NCBI GenBank assembly: GCA_029204225.1
Contig: CM055105.1
Span: forward strand, 16,933,353-16,997,352
Length of the DNA: 64,000 nucleotides
Reading direction: 5' to 3'
Source of the DNA: Diphasiastrum complanatum
Taxonomy: Eukaryota; Streptophyta; Lycopodiopsida; Lycopodiales; Lycopodiaceae
Shown: piece after piece, positions 31,190 to 44,126 of the stretch
Position numbering within the stretch: the first letter of the stretch is position 1
How the letters are laid out: each line of letters begins with the position of its first letter
Notes under the pieces: model-generated
Seen by the model: the letters and a program-made list of their open reading frames with translations, nothing else
What the model was told of the DNA's origin: nothing
Database searches by the model: none
Translations under genes and position numbers: made by a program

Positions 31190-32975
31190 AGTCAATAAGA
31201 AAGGGACAACTAGAGCCAAGAATATACTTGAGTTGATCCACTTGATCTATGCGAGCCAATGATGACCATGTCTATTAATGACTACTCATGCAAGATATTG
31301 ATCTACAATATCAAAGACAAATCAATGGCATTCGAGTGCTTCCAACACTTCAAAACAATGGTCAAGAACCAAACAAAAGCCTAGATCCAAATGTCGAGAT
31401 CATGCCATGGAGAGTATCATTCTACAACGTTTATCAACTTTAGCAAGAATCATAAAATCAAACACCAATTTGTGAAGCAATTACACTTCAATAGAATGGT
31501 ATAGCTAAAGAACAGATTGTAATGTTGTGGAAGCTTCAAGAGCAACGATGGTAGACATGGAGGCAACTAAATCCTATTGGATGGTGGTTCATACGACAAC
31601 AAACTTGTAGAATTGAAAACCTATAGTGGTAATGCCAAATTGTACGTCTGACGAAGCATTCACAAGAAGCAATCTTGTGAGTTTGGATGCAAGGTGTATG
31701 TTCACATACCAAAAAGGAGAGACAAAAGATGTAGTCCAACATAGTGAAATGAATCTTCACAGGGTATGATGATTAAGTAAAAGTATTGATCCTATGATCT
31801 AATTACCAAATGAAAGCACATCAATCAGGATGTTACATTTTATGAACCCCATAGGTTCAACGATGAAAAAGGAAAGAGAATGATCTTCCAAAACACCTTT
31901 TAAAAATGAAGATAATGATGAAGCGTTGCCACCTCATATTTAGCAAGAAGTAGATGACAAAGGGTGTTGCACACCTCCAATTGCAAAATCAAGATGGAGG
32001 AACACAATCAATGAGATACCAACATTAGGCCTCAATATGTGGAGGTGCACGTTGGAGGAGAGATACACCCCTTGGTTCAAAGTAGTAAGAAATTGCTAGT
32101 GAGAAGCATAAAGATGCACCTTGGAATACTACCCACCTCATAGTGGATCACCTCATTATAAGCTACCAAAGTGATACATGAAACTTATCATTGACACGAA
32201 ACATGAAGGAATTGAGTCCAATAAAGAGGGAGAGTTGTGTTGATCCGCACGAGAAAAGAAATAGCTTGATAGATGCTAGGTAAGTCTTGCACTCATGAGT
32301 GATATCATCTAGTCCAAGGAGCCTTCTTGCTAGTAAGAAACCAAGGATAATGGAATTTGCCAAAGCCAATAAAAGAGGAGATAGACTCCATCAAGCACCA
32401 TCATGGTACATGGGAGGTAGTCGGGTATTCGAAACGAAGTACAATGCAAGTGAGACCCTGGTCAAGCACAAGGCAAAGATTGTTGTGAAGGGGTATGTGC
32501 ATAATAAGCATGTGGATTATGAGGAGACCTTTGCTCTTGTAGCAAAGTGGACTGACTACCCTACACCTAAACATCACATCAGTGACAATGTTTGATGTAC
32601 ATAGAACCATTGTTTCTAAATGGAGGAGTTGAAGAGGAGGTCTACATGGTACAACCAACTGGGTTTGTACTACAAGGTCAAGAAAACAAGGCTTGTGGAC
32701 CTAAGAAAGCATTATATGGGTTAAAGTAAGTGCCTCACACATGGTATAGCCATTTTGATAAAATCTTTTATCTAAGGGCTTGGCATGTGTGTATGAGAAT
32801 TGGCCTGGGAGTATAGATGGGATGTTTCTTTCACATTGGAAGTGATAGCTTCTCTTGATCACTCAAGAAACAAGAGGCAATAACCCTATCCAATATTGAA
32901 GCTCAATACAAAGCACTATGCTCAGCAATGCGAGAGGCTACATGACTAGTGATCGAGTTTAGAGGACTAATTTAG
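31190..32975 (+). pseudogene. Very old copia pol remnant (Copia-E)
   Basis: Scattered motifs in copia order survive. An integrase-like stretch (RATTRAKNILELIHLIYA, about 31,200; later MVDMEATKSYWMVV, about 31,550) is followed by RT pieces: TLVKHKAKIVVKGYV and VDYEETFALVAKW (about 32,460-32,550), then GGVEEEVYMVQPTGF and KKALYGLK (about 32,630-32,725). The RNase H string TLSNIEAQYKALCSAM comes last (about 32,890). Stops fill the gaps. LTRs were not found. Confidence 0.75.
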
Positions 32976-34880
32976 GGTAATCATGGGGTTTCTTAAATAA
33001 AAAAAGTAGTTAACACTAGAGTTGTTTTCAGCACACTTTTGTATGAAACCATGAAAAGACAGGATTTTTTTGGTGTATTTTCCAAAATTTAAAATGGTAG
33101 TCTATTTGAGACATAAAAATAGCATTCATCCACAACATTATCAAAATGTGATTAGGAGTTTGGATACTGGGAAATGAAGTGGAAAGCATGTAAGAAAATA
33201 AAATAAAAAGGGGTGCAAGGAACACAAAACTAGACCATATAAAAAATTTACATGCATAAAAGAGAATGTAGAAAGACATCAACAGAAAGTTCAAATCTAA
33301 GTCTCCAAATGTGACATACTGATTACAATTTTTTTTCACCTCAAAGTTTGAAGTTTGATTCCAATTTTTTGCATGGAAATGAAATTTAATATGTATATGA
33401 GCTCAAAAGTTCTTACACATACACTTCAAATGTTGTGGGTCTCTTACACGTAAATATCATCACACTGACATGTACTATTGTCTACATGTTTCCACTCTAT
33501 TGATTCCTAAATCATGATGTCAAACACACTTTTAAAGTCCATTGTAGTGATAATATTATTTATTTATTTATTTGAGAAGTTCAATAATTATTCACTTTTT
33601 CAACTCATACCATGCTTAGTCTAAGACTAAGCCATTCTCATATGTCTATGAAGCACATTTATTGTTTGTTTGCACAATATTAGTGTGATATATTTTAAAC
33701 TAAGAACAATCTTTGAAAATTAAGTAGTAGTTATTATTTAAAGCTGCTCAAGTCACAAAGTTTTTCCTCTTGCTACTAGTCACTTAGGACATGTTTTTCT
33801 TATTTGTCTTCATCTGAAAAAGTTGTTGTCATGTGAAAACATGAAACTTACGATATATTCAAATGACATACTGAACTCATCATGGTCAATCATAACAATG
33901 GACATCTTGATCTTATGGAGAATTTTAGTTCGAATATGTGTCTCTCCCCAAACAAAAATCCAAAGCAAGATGCTTCCATTGACATGCTAGATCTTACAAC
34001 AATTGTCTTGCGTGCTCAAGTCATCTCAAAGAATTTGAATTTGTTGTTCAACTTGATAAATCAAGTATCGTTTACACACACTTTCAAACATGCCACACAT
34101 TTTGAATAGACCATACACAAAAAAAAAAACTATGTCACAATCAAACACTATGGCTTTGACATCATATTTATAATATTTAGCTAGGTCTACATGTGCTGGT
34201 GCAATTTTTCACATAGTACAAAATGACAATCTTTGCTTGGAGCTAAGGGGACTTGAAGACTTTTTACCTAACCCTCCTAAAGAAACTCATAATATCTATA
34301 TTTTAGAAGTTAATTTTTAATTTGTTTGCCCTTAGAAGGAGATAATCATGTACATAAATTTTCATATTGCAACTAAAATGATTTCAGGATTTTGCCAGAA
34401 TATTAACATATGAACCTAGAATCACCATCATATGCTCCATGCTTAAAGCAAAATAGGACTATTTAAGCTTACACTCAAGTCGAAGCAAGTTTTATAGTGC
34501 TTAATGGTACATTCATAATAGTTATGTCCTCAAAAGTTTGAAATAGTATATATGATGATAAACATATAGAAGAACAAAAGTGTGTGCTCGAATTTATTTA
34601 TTTAGAATATTTATCAGGTCTTGCCTCTACACCTGTGACAATATCATACAACTCCTTGGCCATTAGCACAGTTCTCATCTTAAATGTCCACATATGGTAA
34701 TTAGATCCATCAAGCTTGTCCACAATGGGACTAACTTTCCCTTGGGAATCCATGTGGAATTTAGTCTAAGTGATAATGATTACTATCAGTGACTTAAGAG
34801 TGAAAATTGAATGCGATTTACAGAACAACAAAACAATTATTCTATCAAATGATAGAACCATGTTCTGTGGGAAGCTTATC
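32976..34880. other. AT-rich intergenic DNA, no gene seen
   Basis: No domain, LTR or convincing reading frame. Only a short TTTA run (about 33,551-33,569) and an A-tract near 34,120 stand out. Confidence 0.5.
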
Positions 34881-34942
34881 TTTAAGCTATGAAAATAGCT
34901 CTGATATAGAACCGCTTCTGATACAATGTGGGAATCAGATAA

Positions 34943-34954
34943 GCTCTGATACCA
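34943..34954 (-). other. Primer-binding site of a copia LTR (Copia-B-like)
   Basis: The minus strand reads TGGTATCAGAGC directly beside an LTR edge (TGTCGGAG at 34955 on the plus strand). Two decayed look-alikes lie just to the left (GCTCTGATATAGAA near 34,890, GCTTCTGATACAATG near 34,913). Confidence 0.85.
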
Positions 34955-35437
34955 TGTCGGAGAAAATTCATGGATGAATGGATGGGTCAAACGATCGAAT
35001 CGAAACGATCCTACTACCGCATGATAGCGATGGTCGACTGATTTGCTCGGTGCATGGACTACTACAACAGTAGGTGAACACATAATCTGAATGCAAAACC
35101 AGACAATAATTTATTCAGATTGATGTATAGAAATACAAATCTGGGAGCACAATACAATAGCGAGCAAAACCGCGTGCTCAAAAAGCTAACCACGTTATGT
35201 AACAGCTCATAGCTTATTCTAACAATCAGTCTAAAAGAAAGAATAATCGACGCATGAAAGCATCTACTGTGTCTGTCTCTGATAAGCTGATATCTCAGCG
35301 GCTATGGGCGCTTGAGCGTATGTTGCAGGGTGATTGCAAATAATATGTGGGAGGTAGGTCCTGCCTCCAACATGCGGCCGACCGCCTCATTTAAGGAGGC
35401 TTCCACTGAAGGCCACCTCTAGTGGCAACCTCCAACA
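34955..35437 (-). repeat. Copia-B-related 5' LTR, solitary
   Basis: Starts TGTCGGAG on the plus strand next to the primer site. It ends at CTCCAACA, either at 35372 or 35437. The middle shares GAGCACAATACAATAGCG and the following pattern with Copia-B1 (22,190) and B2 (40,870). No internal coding sequence follows to the left, so the element is reduced to one LTR and primer site. Confidence 0.7.
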
Positions 35438-37730
35438 TGTGGCTCAACTTGATGACTCTTTGTTGAACCACTCTCAAATTCCTGAGTGATATTATGTATT
35501 TATTAGAGATATTATGTATTTATTAGGTATTGGTCATTGGGAGTGACATCTAACACAATTGCATCTAATTCGAAAGGGACATGTGGTCGATCTTGTAATC
35601 CAAACCTTGTTTGTGTGTGTGCGTGCGCGGGGGGAGGGGGTTGTGTGTTTGAGAATTTGGAAATTGGAATAGGAGATGATGGAGGTGTGAGATATGGACA
35701 CTTGGCAAATAAGAAATAAACAATGAAACAAAAGGGAGTGAAATAATTGGATCATAAGGGGCCGAAATAAAAGTATAACTGGAATTTGGAGCAATATATA
35801 AAAAAAAACAAGCACTTGTAAATGCGAGAGAGGGGGACCCGGGAGAGCGAAAGCCTGTGGATTACTGTGGAAAATTTGAGCGACGAATAAAGATGTAGAG
35901 AGCTTTTTTTCTCTCGCAGACAGATAGCTAAGGCCTAAGCTATGGCGGGTAGCGACAAATTAGAACTTAGAAGAGGGCAAGGACGATGATGCTGAAGGGT
36001 GAGACACAAATAATAAAGGGAAAAAGATGATGTCTCTAACTGCGTGTGGACAGGACAGGGAGGTGGACGAGCTAGCTGCTACAAGCTTGCTACATAAACT
36101 ACTAGTACTGTGCACGCATACCTACTACCTCAGTCTCGGGAGTGTGCAGCTGCAGCGTGCAGGAGAGCAAGATTCGAACTTCGAAGTAAGACGATGAGAT
36201 GAAGATTGACTGAGCCCTCGATGCTCCACTGCAACTGGCTAGTACACAGGGATAGGTTAATATTAGGTGGGCGCCGGGTACAGAAAGCAGAACGAGGAAA
36301 ACAAAAGGAAAGAAAGAACGAGTCTGGCCTCTGGAATCGAGTATGGAGAAGGAAATGACAGGAGTTTCAATACCAGGAGTGAGCCGCCTGCGCCGAGCAA
36401 CTGCACAGGCGTGGATGTTTGAACTTTGAAGTTTGAACGCGTGGATGTTTGAAGTTTGAACAGTCTGTATACATGGGAAGTTGGGAACCATGTATTCATG
36501 GGAACCAGGATTCAGGCCCACATGTGAAAGTTGAGAGTGTATTTAATGTGGGAAGCCGTGCAAGTGCCAAGGGCCCACTCCAACTTTGAAGCCGCTGATT
36601 ATGGGATATCCATACTACCATAGGTAGCCATTCACCATCTGGCATCCGCATGTGATTTATGTAAATAATACTAAATCTTTGAAAAAAGAAAGAGACTCTA
36701 CCCTGGGACCTGCTCCTGCTCTATTCTATTATGTCCTGCCCCCTTAGGGCCCTCACTCACTCAAATTCGCGCATGATACATCGACAGAAGCAAAACAACA
36801 ACTACCCAAGAGAAAAAAAAGAAAAGTAAAGGGATGAAAGCTGGGATTGGATGGATTGGGTGGGCACAGCGCGCCAGAATCCTCACGGGATTCTTGTTTC
36901 GACTTTGGTGGCCTGTACAAACAAACTTCAAAGAGAATCAAACAGTAACGGAAGCTCTAAACACTTTAGAGGCCGTGCTCATAAAAAAAGTTTCAAACCA
37001 ACCTTTAAAAACTCACAAAGTGTTTTATGACATCGATAAAAGGGTAACATAAAAGCCCGCAATTTAAAATGTACACCTAAAACTAGCTGATTTTGAAACA
37101 TTACAAATATTAACATGAAACGATGAAATGTAAAATTTAACGATTGGATTGTTTGTATTTGTGTAATTCTTTACAAGCATTGTTTATTGATCGCCGGCCC
37201 ATGGGACCGGGGTATCATGGTATGGCAAGCCAAGTTGCAGCGGCTGCTCTCACATTTACTTTTATCTTCCTCTCTCAAAGTATTAATTATTATTGGGCGT
37301 TGCAGGAGGCATCCTGAAAACCCTGAGGATTTTTACTGCATCACGGACCTCTAACGGCATAAGCCTGTTGTATTTAATGTAAGTATTTGTAAGAGTACAA
37401 CGCCGCTAGTAAGTAGTAGGTTGGAAACGGTGCACTGTAAGGATTCACAGGTAGGTATGGTCGGCGATCCTTTTGGATTAAATATCTTGATGATTCTTAA
37501 ACTGACCACGTTCCCAAATTGTCCATGATCAGTCAGCTAAGTAGTGATGTGAGAACGTGGACGGATTGAACCATGACAGCCTAGTGTAACAGTTCTTTCA
37601 GCTCTGCCAAAACCCATCTCCATCATTCACACTCCTGCTGCAACTCTCCTCCTCCTCCTCAGCCATAATACCTCACACTTGCAAGTTTCTACCACCTCTT
37701 TGTCTTAATCTAACCCTAAACACTAATCTA
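35438..37730. other. GC-richer, low-repeat island; no confirmed gene
   Basis: This stretch lacks retroelement motifs and is visibly richer in G and C. It holds a GT/GC tract ending in a G-run (about 35,609-35,640). A 30-bp near-duplication lies at 36,409-36,461 (GCGTGGATGTTTGAA twice), and a CT-rich stretch with CTCCTCCTCCTCCTC at about 37,644. On the minus strand a short frame MAEEEEESCSRSVNDGDG starts near 37,664 but soon stops. This could be a promoter or edge of a host gene, but no complete gene can be shown. Confidence 0.35.
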
Positions 37731-40346
37731 AGGTCAATAATGAACCAGCATAAAAGTTAGATTCTTATTGTTTTGTTAGGTAGTTTGGTCAACTCTTTGC
37801 TACATAAATTTTTTTTTTACACGAAAACCAAGTCTTTTTGGCCAAACACATAAGATCAACAGAAGGTGCAATTGGGTTTTCTCCTTGTCTTTGTCTTCTT
37901 GTTCAACTTTGTCTAGTGTCTAATTACTAAATACAGATCCCACCTCTTTGAACCTCTCTTTCACTACGCATGTTTGATGTAAGAACGTGGCACCTACCTA
38001 TATCCACAAATGATTGATTATGATCTATATCCTTGCACTCATCAAATTTCCCTCTTTTTATATCTCATTAATAATAGTAGTGGATCTCAACTTCACCACC
38101 TTGACTCACAAAAACATACCTACAAATGTCAAAGAAGACAATCTCTCCATCTTGAATGATTCAACATGACTTTATGATTCATTGATCTAAAATATGCTTG
38201 CCTCCATTTGAAGAGACCATCATCTTCTTGGGTACACTTCAAGATTTATACAATCTATTAAAGTATGCTTTGGGTTAAAAAAAAAAATTTAAATGTCCTA
38301 ATTCATGTTCTTGGCTCCTTTGGAGTCCACCACAATTTCATTGGAAACTATTAAACATAACAAATTGAAAGATGGGAACTATTGCTTAGTTTTAAAAGGT
38401 AGATGGAATTGTCCATATTCACATCATAGTTTATGCGTGCGAATCTCTTGCCAATTGATGTGCTCAAGCGCCTTACACGTCCAAATTGTTCTTTAGTCTT
38501 AAAAATAAAATCACAATCGCTAGGAAAATCTTACAAGCAATAAGATATTATAAAACTATAAACAAGCCACCGGACACTTATACATGCCCACAATCACTAG
38601 TGATTTATTTTCATGATTCCCTCTCTTGTTGTTGATTCAACATTCTATCATGTGATGCAACTACACTGGAGAGAAATAGGTAGGTCCATCTTCCAAAAAA
38701 TTTGCATAATTATCATCACGATGGTTGGATTGGGAATTGAGATGATACATGTCTATTTTAAGAGGTGGCATACGTAAGCCACCATAGCCATCTTGACCCT
38801 CACACATGTCCAAGAGTTATGTTGAAGCCAAAGGGTGGAATATGCTTATTGGGTCATTAGCAAGGAAAGTAATATCTTGTGGTACAAGTACAAACTATCA
38901 CAAAAATCAAGTGGTCCTTATGGTTAGGATACCCTAGATAATGGCACACTTGGCCATTACATGATTCAAATTTATCTCGTCACAAATTCATTGAATTATG
39001 TAGCACTATGTTTTTTTGTAAATTTTCCACCTTTGAAAAGGACTTGCAACAAGCTCATAGAAAAGATGATGACGAGAATATGTCATGATTTAAGAATACC
39101 TCATGACAAACCTTTTTTAGAAAATCATCTTTATTTCAAGCACAAATATAATGATTTGAATGTATGCTCTATAATAGACTTATTTGGACTTATTTGTTCA
39201 TTTTGGAAATTATACTTAAGGCTTTATGCCCAAAAATCTTCTCTTATTCATATATATTTTATAATAAAGGCAAGTCACCATCAAGTATATTTTTGGTGCC
39301 ATTGAAAACACGCTACTAGCATTGGGGATTTTGACACCATCTTTGGAAAAGGTGAAGCTGCTAGAGGAAAGAACGCTCATGGTAACAGTAAAAATGACAA
39401 AGGTGAAGCAAGATGTCTTTGCAAGCATGATCACACTTTATTTTCTTTTTTCTTTTATTGCTAGGTGATGACACTATGTTTCCTAAGAAGAAAGCATCCA
39501 CATGTGGGTTTCTCTTTTGAAGTTCACCAACATTGTGGCAATCTCTTTTTGATGAAACTTGTAGTAAAAAATGTTAAGTATTGTCTTGCTAGTAGACTTT
39601 TAGTAGCCTACGCATGCATCTTTATCAAAAATATTTCCTTAAAAAAACATTTTAAACTTGATAAAGAAACTAGAAAGTCAATTGAGGGAACATCTCTAGT
39701 AAAACTTATACAATGTCATCCACATGATCACAATTTCCCATTGCATCGTTATAGTCATTTGGCATCAAGAATTTAGTGCAACATAAGTTTTATAAGACGA
39801 TCAATGGTAGAACATATGCTTTCTCTGAAGATTGTGCATTTGTGTTGTAGCTTTGCATGACAACCTCTTTAATCATTATACTTTGCAATATCTAAGTTTC
39901 TAGAGAGAATATAGATGTTAGAGAATACAAATGTACAAATACTATTTTTACATAATATTAAAGTCTCATATTAACTAGTTCATGAAAGTTGCAAGATAAC
40001 CTTCATCACCAAGTAGCAAATGAAAAGCTGAGGCATTATTCTCATGATATGAAAACTTGTGAAGTGAAAGAATCTCAAGTAAATTCAACACTTTCTTATT
40101 TTTTCACATGTGAATTTTCTCTTATTTGCCCAACTAGCCTTGATGTATGAAATATATGGTTTACAAAGAGCCTATGAAATTAAGTAAAAAAATCATATGG
40201 TTATCTGCTTGTAGAAGTTTAAAATAGCATGTAGGGAATCACAAGAAGCTCTGAGATTTATCCATTATGGGAGAACTATTTTAATGAAGGGGTATAGAAA
40301 CCACACTCATTTCGAATGTGAAAAACAACTCTTCATGTATAGAGAA
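37731..40346. other. AT-rich intergenic DNA, no supportable gene
   Basis: Short frames at 38305-38496, 38961-39305 and 39465-39776 have no recognisable motifs and biased composition. I regard them as chance. No LTR edge was found before 40347. Confidence 0.5.
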
Positions 40347-41369
40347 TGTTGGAGAGAGAGAGAGAGTAGCGAGAGTTGAGAAAGGTGTCGTATGTTGGAA
40401 ACAAAAAAAAAAAATTTAACTCAGAGGGGTAAGACGAACTCAAAACACGAACGAGAAACGAACTCGAACAAAATTGTTCGTGCACAGCGGAACGAGCTAT
40501 GCGATTCTCTCCAAAAGCATGACTACGCCTATCAAAACGAACAGAACGTTAGTGATGGAAATCACGGTCGTTCTTGATTATATAGCCAAACATTAATAAA
40601 TGAAGCGCCAAAAGAATAATTTGTCGCGAATAGCTCGACAAATTATGTGTTGTGAATGATTCGCGAAGAGGTAGACAATGTTCAACTGATAATTAGTCGC
40701 GAAACATTCACGAAAGACAAGACTAAGTGTTAGTCGTCTATTACCAGAATGAGCAACTAGAAAGATCAGACAGAATGAATAAAAAGCATAGCAATATTAA
40801 CACAAATCTGAACGCAGAACAAAGAACTGTATCAGATTAAGTATATCAAGTATACATGTCAATAATGCGGTAGAGCACAAGACAGTAGCGGACGAAGCCG
40901 CATGCCCTACGAAGCTTATTCAAACTGTAAAGGAATGAAACCTTACTGCTGACAAATTAAGGAATCAATGCACAGAGCATCTACTTTTGTCTATCTCTGA
41001 TAAGCTTCTCTTCTTTGTTTACTAACTTCTTGCTTGTTAGTGAATACGCAAATGGTATTCAATATATATACATAATGCTACAGGTGTGCAGATGAAGAAA
41101 GTACAGGGTGGATGTGTAGATGAAGACAGTACAAGGTGGATGTGCTGTCTGTAGGAGATCGTGGGTGGCTGCAGTCATCGTCCAGTTTGTTAGCGCAGCT
41201 GCATGAGCGTGAAGAGGGTGTGACGTTAGCCTTTGCTTTTCATCTTTTCATCGCCTGTGAGAATTTGCATGTGAATATGTAGACTGCGCGACAACACGAG
41301 TAAATATGCAGCATGAATAGAGGTAGATTAAAAATGGAATTTAGGTGACTAGAGGAAATAAATCCAACA
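40347..41369 (-). repeat. Copia-B2 3' LTR
   Basis: A 1023-bp LTR starting TGTTGGAGAGAG and ending AATCCAACA. It is closely similar to 21722-22810 along most of its length. The minus-strand purine tract AAGAGGGGG lies next to 41369. A small internal duplication of a GATGAAGAMAGTACARGGTGG unit is seen at about 41,090-41,135. Confidence 0.85.
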
Positions 41370-42770
41370 CCCCCTCTTAATCTGGATCCGTGAATGCCTT
41401 GATCTTCAAACAAAGCAATGCACAAAATTTGTTGTGTGCATTAACACTGAGTGCTTTTGTGAATATGTCTGCAACCATGTCCTACGTTCTACAGTACGTT
41501 AAGCTTACTTCCTTGTTGAGAACCTTGCCCCTGATGTAGTGATATCTGATTTCAATGTGCTTGCTCCTAGAGTGAGATCTAGGGTTGGCCGATAAGGCAA
41601 TAGCACTCTGATTATCACAAAATAAAATTGTAGGGCTATACTGATTCAGGTTAACATCTGACAGTAAATTTCTCAACCAGAACGCTTTCTTGATAGATTG
41701 AGAAGCAGCAATTTATTCTACTTCTGTAGAAGAAAGTGCGACAGAAGTTTGCTTACGACTGTTTCATGAGATAGGACCGTCATTGAAGAAGAATGTAAAT
41801 CCAGATGTGGATTTACGATTGACTACATCTCCTCCCCAACTTGCATCAGAATAACCACTGACCTGATGGAGATTGTCCTTGCTAACATATCCATAGCCGA
41901 TGCACTGGTCCATGGTAGCTCGAATATATCTCATGACTCGTATGAGGGCCTTCCAATGGGTAATGCCAGGATTAGCCATGTATTGGCTGAGTGACCTTAC
42001 AGCAAAAGAGATATCAGGTCTTGTACAGACCATTGCGTACATGAGAGATCCTAGTATCGATCAATAAGGGTATTCTCTCATTTGCTCTACTTTCTGCTTG
42101 GTCTGGGGACATTGGTCCTTTGACAGATGCAGGCCTGGATCCATTGGTGAGTGAGCTAATTTACAACTCATCAAATTGTATCTGTTGAGAACATTGTGAA
42201 CATACCTTTGTTGAGTGATGTAAATCAGTCGATTTGTTTTGTCTCTGCAAATTTGAATTTCCGAACAAAGTGAGCTTCGCCCAAATCAGTCATGTCGAAC
42301 TCTGAAAATAGCATCTGTTTTGAATCCTTGACCATATTGGTATTGTTGCTGAAGAGCAATGTATCGTCCACGTACAAAGTGATGATAATGAAGGAACTGA
42401 CTTGGAATAGACGTTGCAATTAGCAATGCTTCGTTTGAATCCTTGTTTGATGAGGAATATGTTGATCCTCTGAAACCAAGCTCTGGCAGACTATTTCAAG
42501 CCGTATAGTGCTTTGTGGAGTTTACAGACATGATTTTTCATACCTTCCAGAATGTATCCTTTGGGTTGGATCATGTAGATATATTCTTGTATCACTCTAT
42601 TCAAATAGGATGTTTGTATATCGAGTTGATGCACTTCGAGGTCAACAATTGCAGCATAAGAAAGGAGCATTCGGATCGACGAATGTTTGACGACTGGACT
42701 AAAAGTCTCACTGTAGTCGACATTCGGGATCTGGGTGAATCCTCGTGGTACCAGTATTGCCTCCCTATGT
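41370..42770 (-). pseudogene. pol: Copia-B2 RT and RNase H remnant
   Basis: RNase H has FCDNQSAIALSANPRSHSRS and the RT end has RPDISFAVRSLSQYMAN. The catalytic box LYVDDTLLFS (about 42,355) is intact, while YGLKQ and INTFLIEQG-type motifs upstream are damaged. Integrase and protease are missing: at about 42,770 the sequence jumps directly to gag. Confidence 0.85.
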
Positions 42771-42779
42771 TGATCAGCA

Positions 42780-43260
42780 TAATTGTCCGCTTGCCATTTG
42801 CCTTTTCTTTGTTCTATCTCCTTCTATTTTTTGAAGCATTCACGCTCCCAATGGCCAGGTTTGTTGTAGTATCTACAATTTTCAGGTTTATTTTGTCTAG
42901 AATAGTCGTGTCCTTGACCTCGGCCTTGATTCCAATTGCCTCGATTCAGGCCATCATTGGATTGTTCTTGAAATTGTTGGAATGATCCACGATTTGAGTT
43001 TTCACCTCTTGATTGGTGTCTTCCACGACCAAACCTACCACCACATCCTCTGACTGCAAGAGCTCGATCAAATCCCCTGTTGCGATGACTCAAGTTCTCT
43101 TAATGTTGTTCTTGAAATTGTTGGAATGATCCACGATTTGAGTTTTCACCTCTTGATTGGTGTCTTCCACGACCAAACCTACCACCACATCCTCTTACTG
43201 CAAGAGCTTGATCAAATTCCCTATTGCGATGACTCAAGTTCTCTTGATATTGTTCTTCAC
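42780..43260 (-). pseudogene. gag: Copia-B2 gag fragment with zinc knuckle and duplication
   Basis: The minus-strand frame is Gly/Arg/Asn-rich (GRGRHQSRGENSNRGSF) and ends in a knuckle read as CRYYNKPGHWEREC, whose second Cys is replaced by Tyr. Two copies of a 145-bp unit (42962-43106 and 43107-43251) duplicate the Gly/Arg-rich part. It is joined directly to RT on its 3' side, showing a large internal deletion. Confidence 0.75.
42962..43251. repeat. 145-bp tandem duplication in gag
   Basis: The two units starting TTGTTCTTGAAATTGTTGG at 42962 and 43107 are almost identical. They differ at a handful of bases. Confidence 0.9.
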
Positions 43261-43805
43261 CTATCACGATCTCCCATAGCTCCTATTCCATCAAAATGTT
43301 CTCCAGTTTTCCAAACTGCATAGTTGTCGGCTCCTTCCAATTTGCTTGACTCATTAAGGACACTCTTGCTTAGAGTTGCCATTACTGGATAGATGAGTCT
43401 GGATCATGAAATTTATCACACCACAGAAATATATATTTTTTGTTGTACACTTGATATCGGGACGTGCAAGTGTACGATTGCTTGAACACTAAAATTGAGG
43501 TCTTCTGAGTCTTGTGAATTTGAAAGTGCTCCATTCATGATCGTGAGACTGACTCTTTCCATTTTTTGTCCTTTTACAATTTCAGACTCATCTAACTTGA
43601 GAACAACTATCAACTTGTTATTAACATTCTCATTTGTAATACCTTAAAAAATTATGATGAATGTTAATAACTGATTAATGTCAATAAATAAATTGTTGGA
43701 ATTGTTATAAGCTAGACTTTCTCCTTTCGAACAATACACTTCATTGATATGAGATGGATTACCAACTATTGTCTCCACACCATGGTTTAACATGTCTCTT
43801 CTTTT

Positions 43806-44126
43806 TTAAAGATGAAATGGTTGTGGAATTGGCAACTTTTTAATATTTACCTGTGCAAATGCCTCCTTTATCATCTTAAACATTGTTGCGTATGCTTCCC
43901 TACTAATGCTAGAAAAGTCACATGCCCCCTGAAGCAATGTAGTGTCTAATACTTTTTCAACTTCATCCATAATACTATCAGTAACTGAAGCCTTAATCTT
44001 TTTCATTTTGTTATTATTTAACATTGATTTCATAGATTTAGAAGTCAAGATGGAGCCTAGTAACTTTCCAATTGAAATCTGATCGACCAAATGGTCTTCA
44101 ACAACCAATGCTGATCTACATTGCAA
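43806..44126 (-). CDS. Unknown 106-aa ORF
   Basis: The frame has predicted helical stretches (MLNNNKMKKIKASVTDSI, DEVEKVLDTTLL, REAYATMFKMIKEAFAQ). No family was recognised and no start context or intron evidence is available. A second short minus frame (43613-43416) lies downstream. It may belong with 44983-45429 as one old minus-strand gene or be part of a retroelement leader. Confidence 0.3.
   Translation of the reverse strand: MQCRSALVVEDHLVDQISIGKLLGSILTSKSMKSMLNNNKMKKIKASVTDSIMDEVEKVLDTTLLQGACDFSSISREAYATMFKMIKEAFAQVNIKKLPIPQPFHL

Noticed and set aside
32163-32658. Minus-strand ORFs in the old copia remnant
   Set aside because: Shadows of the plus-strand RT pieces.
36102-36521. 139-codon minus-strand ORF
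   Set aside because: No recognisable motif; overlaps other open frames and a local duplication. Probably chance in GC-richer DNA.
37560-37664. A microRNA396-related sequence
   Set aside because: CAGTTCTTTCAGCTCTGCC looked similar at first, but the match is poor and no hairpin was found.
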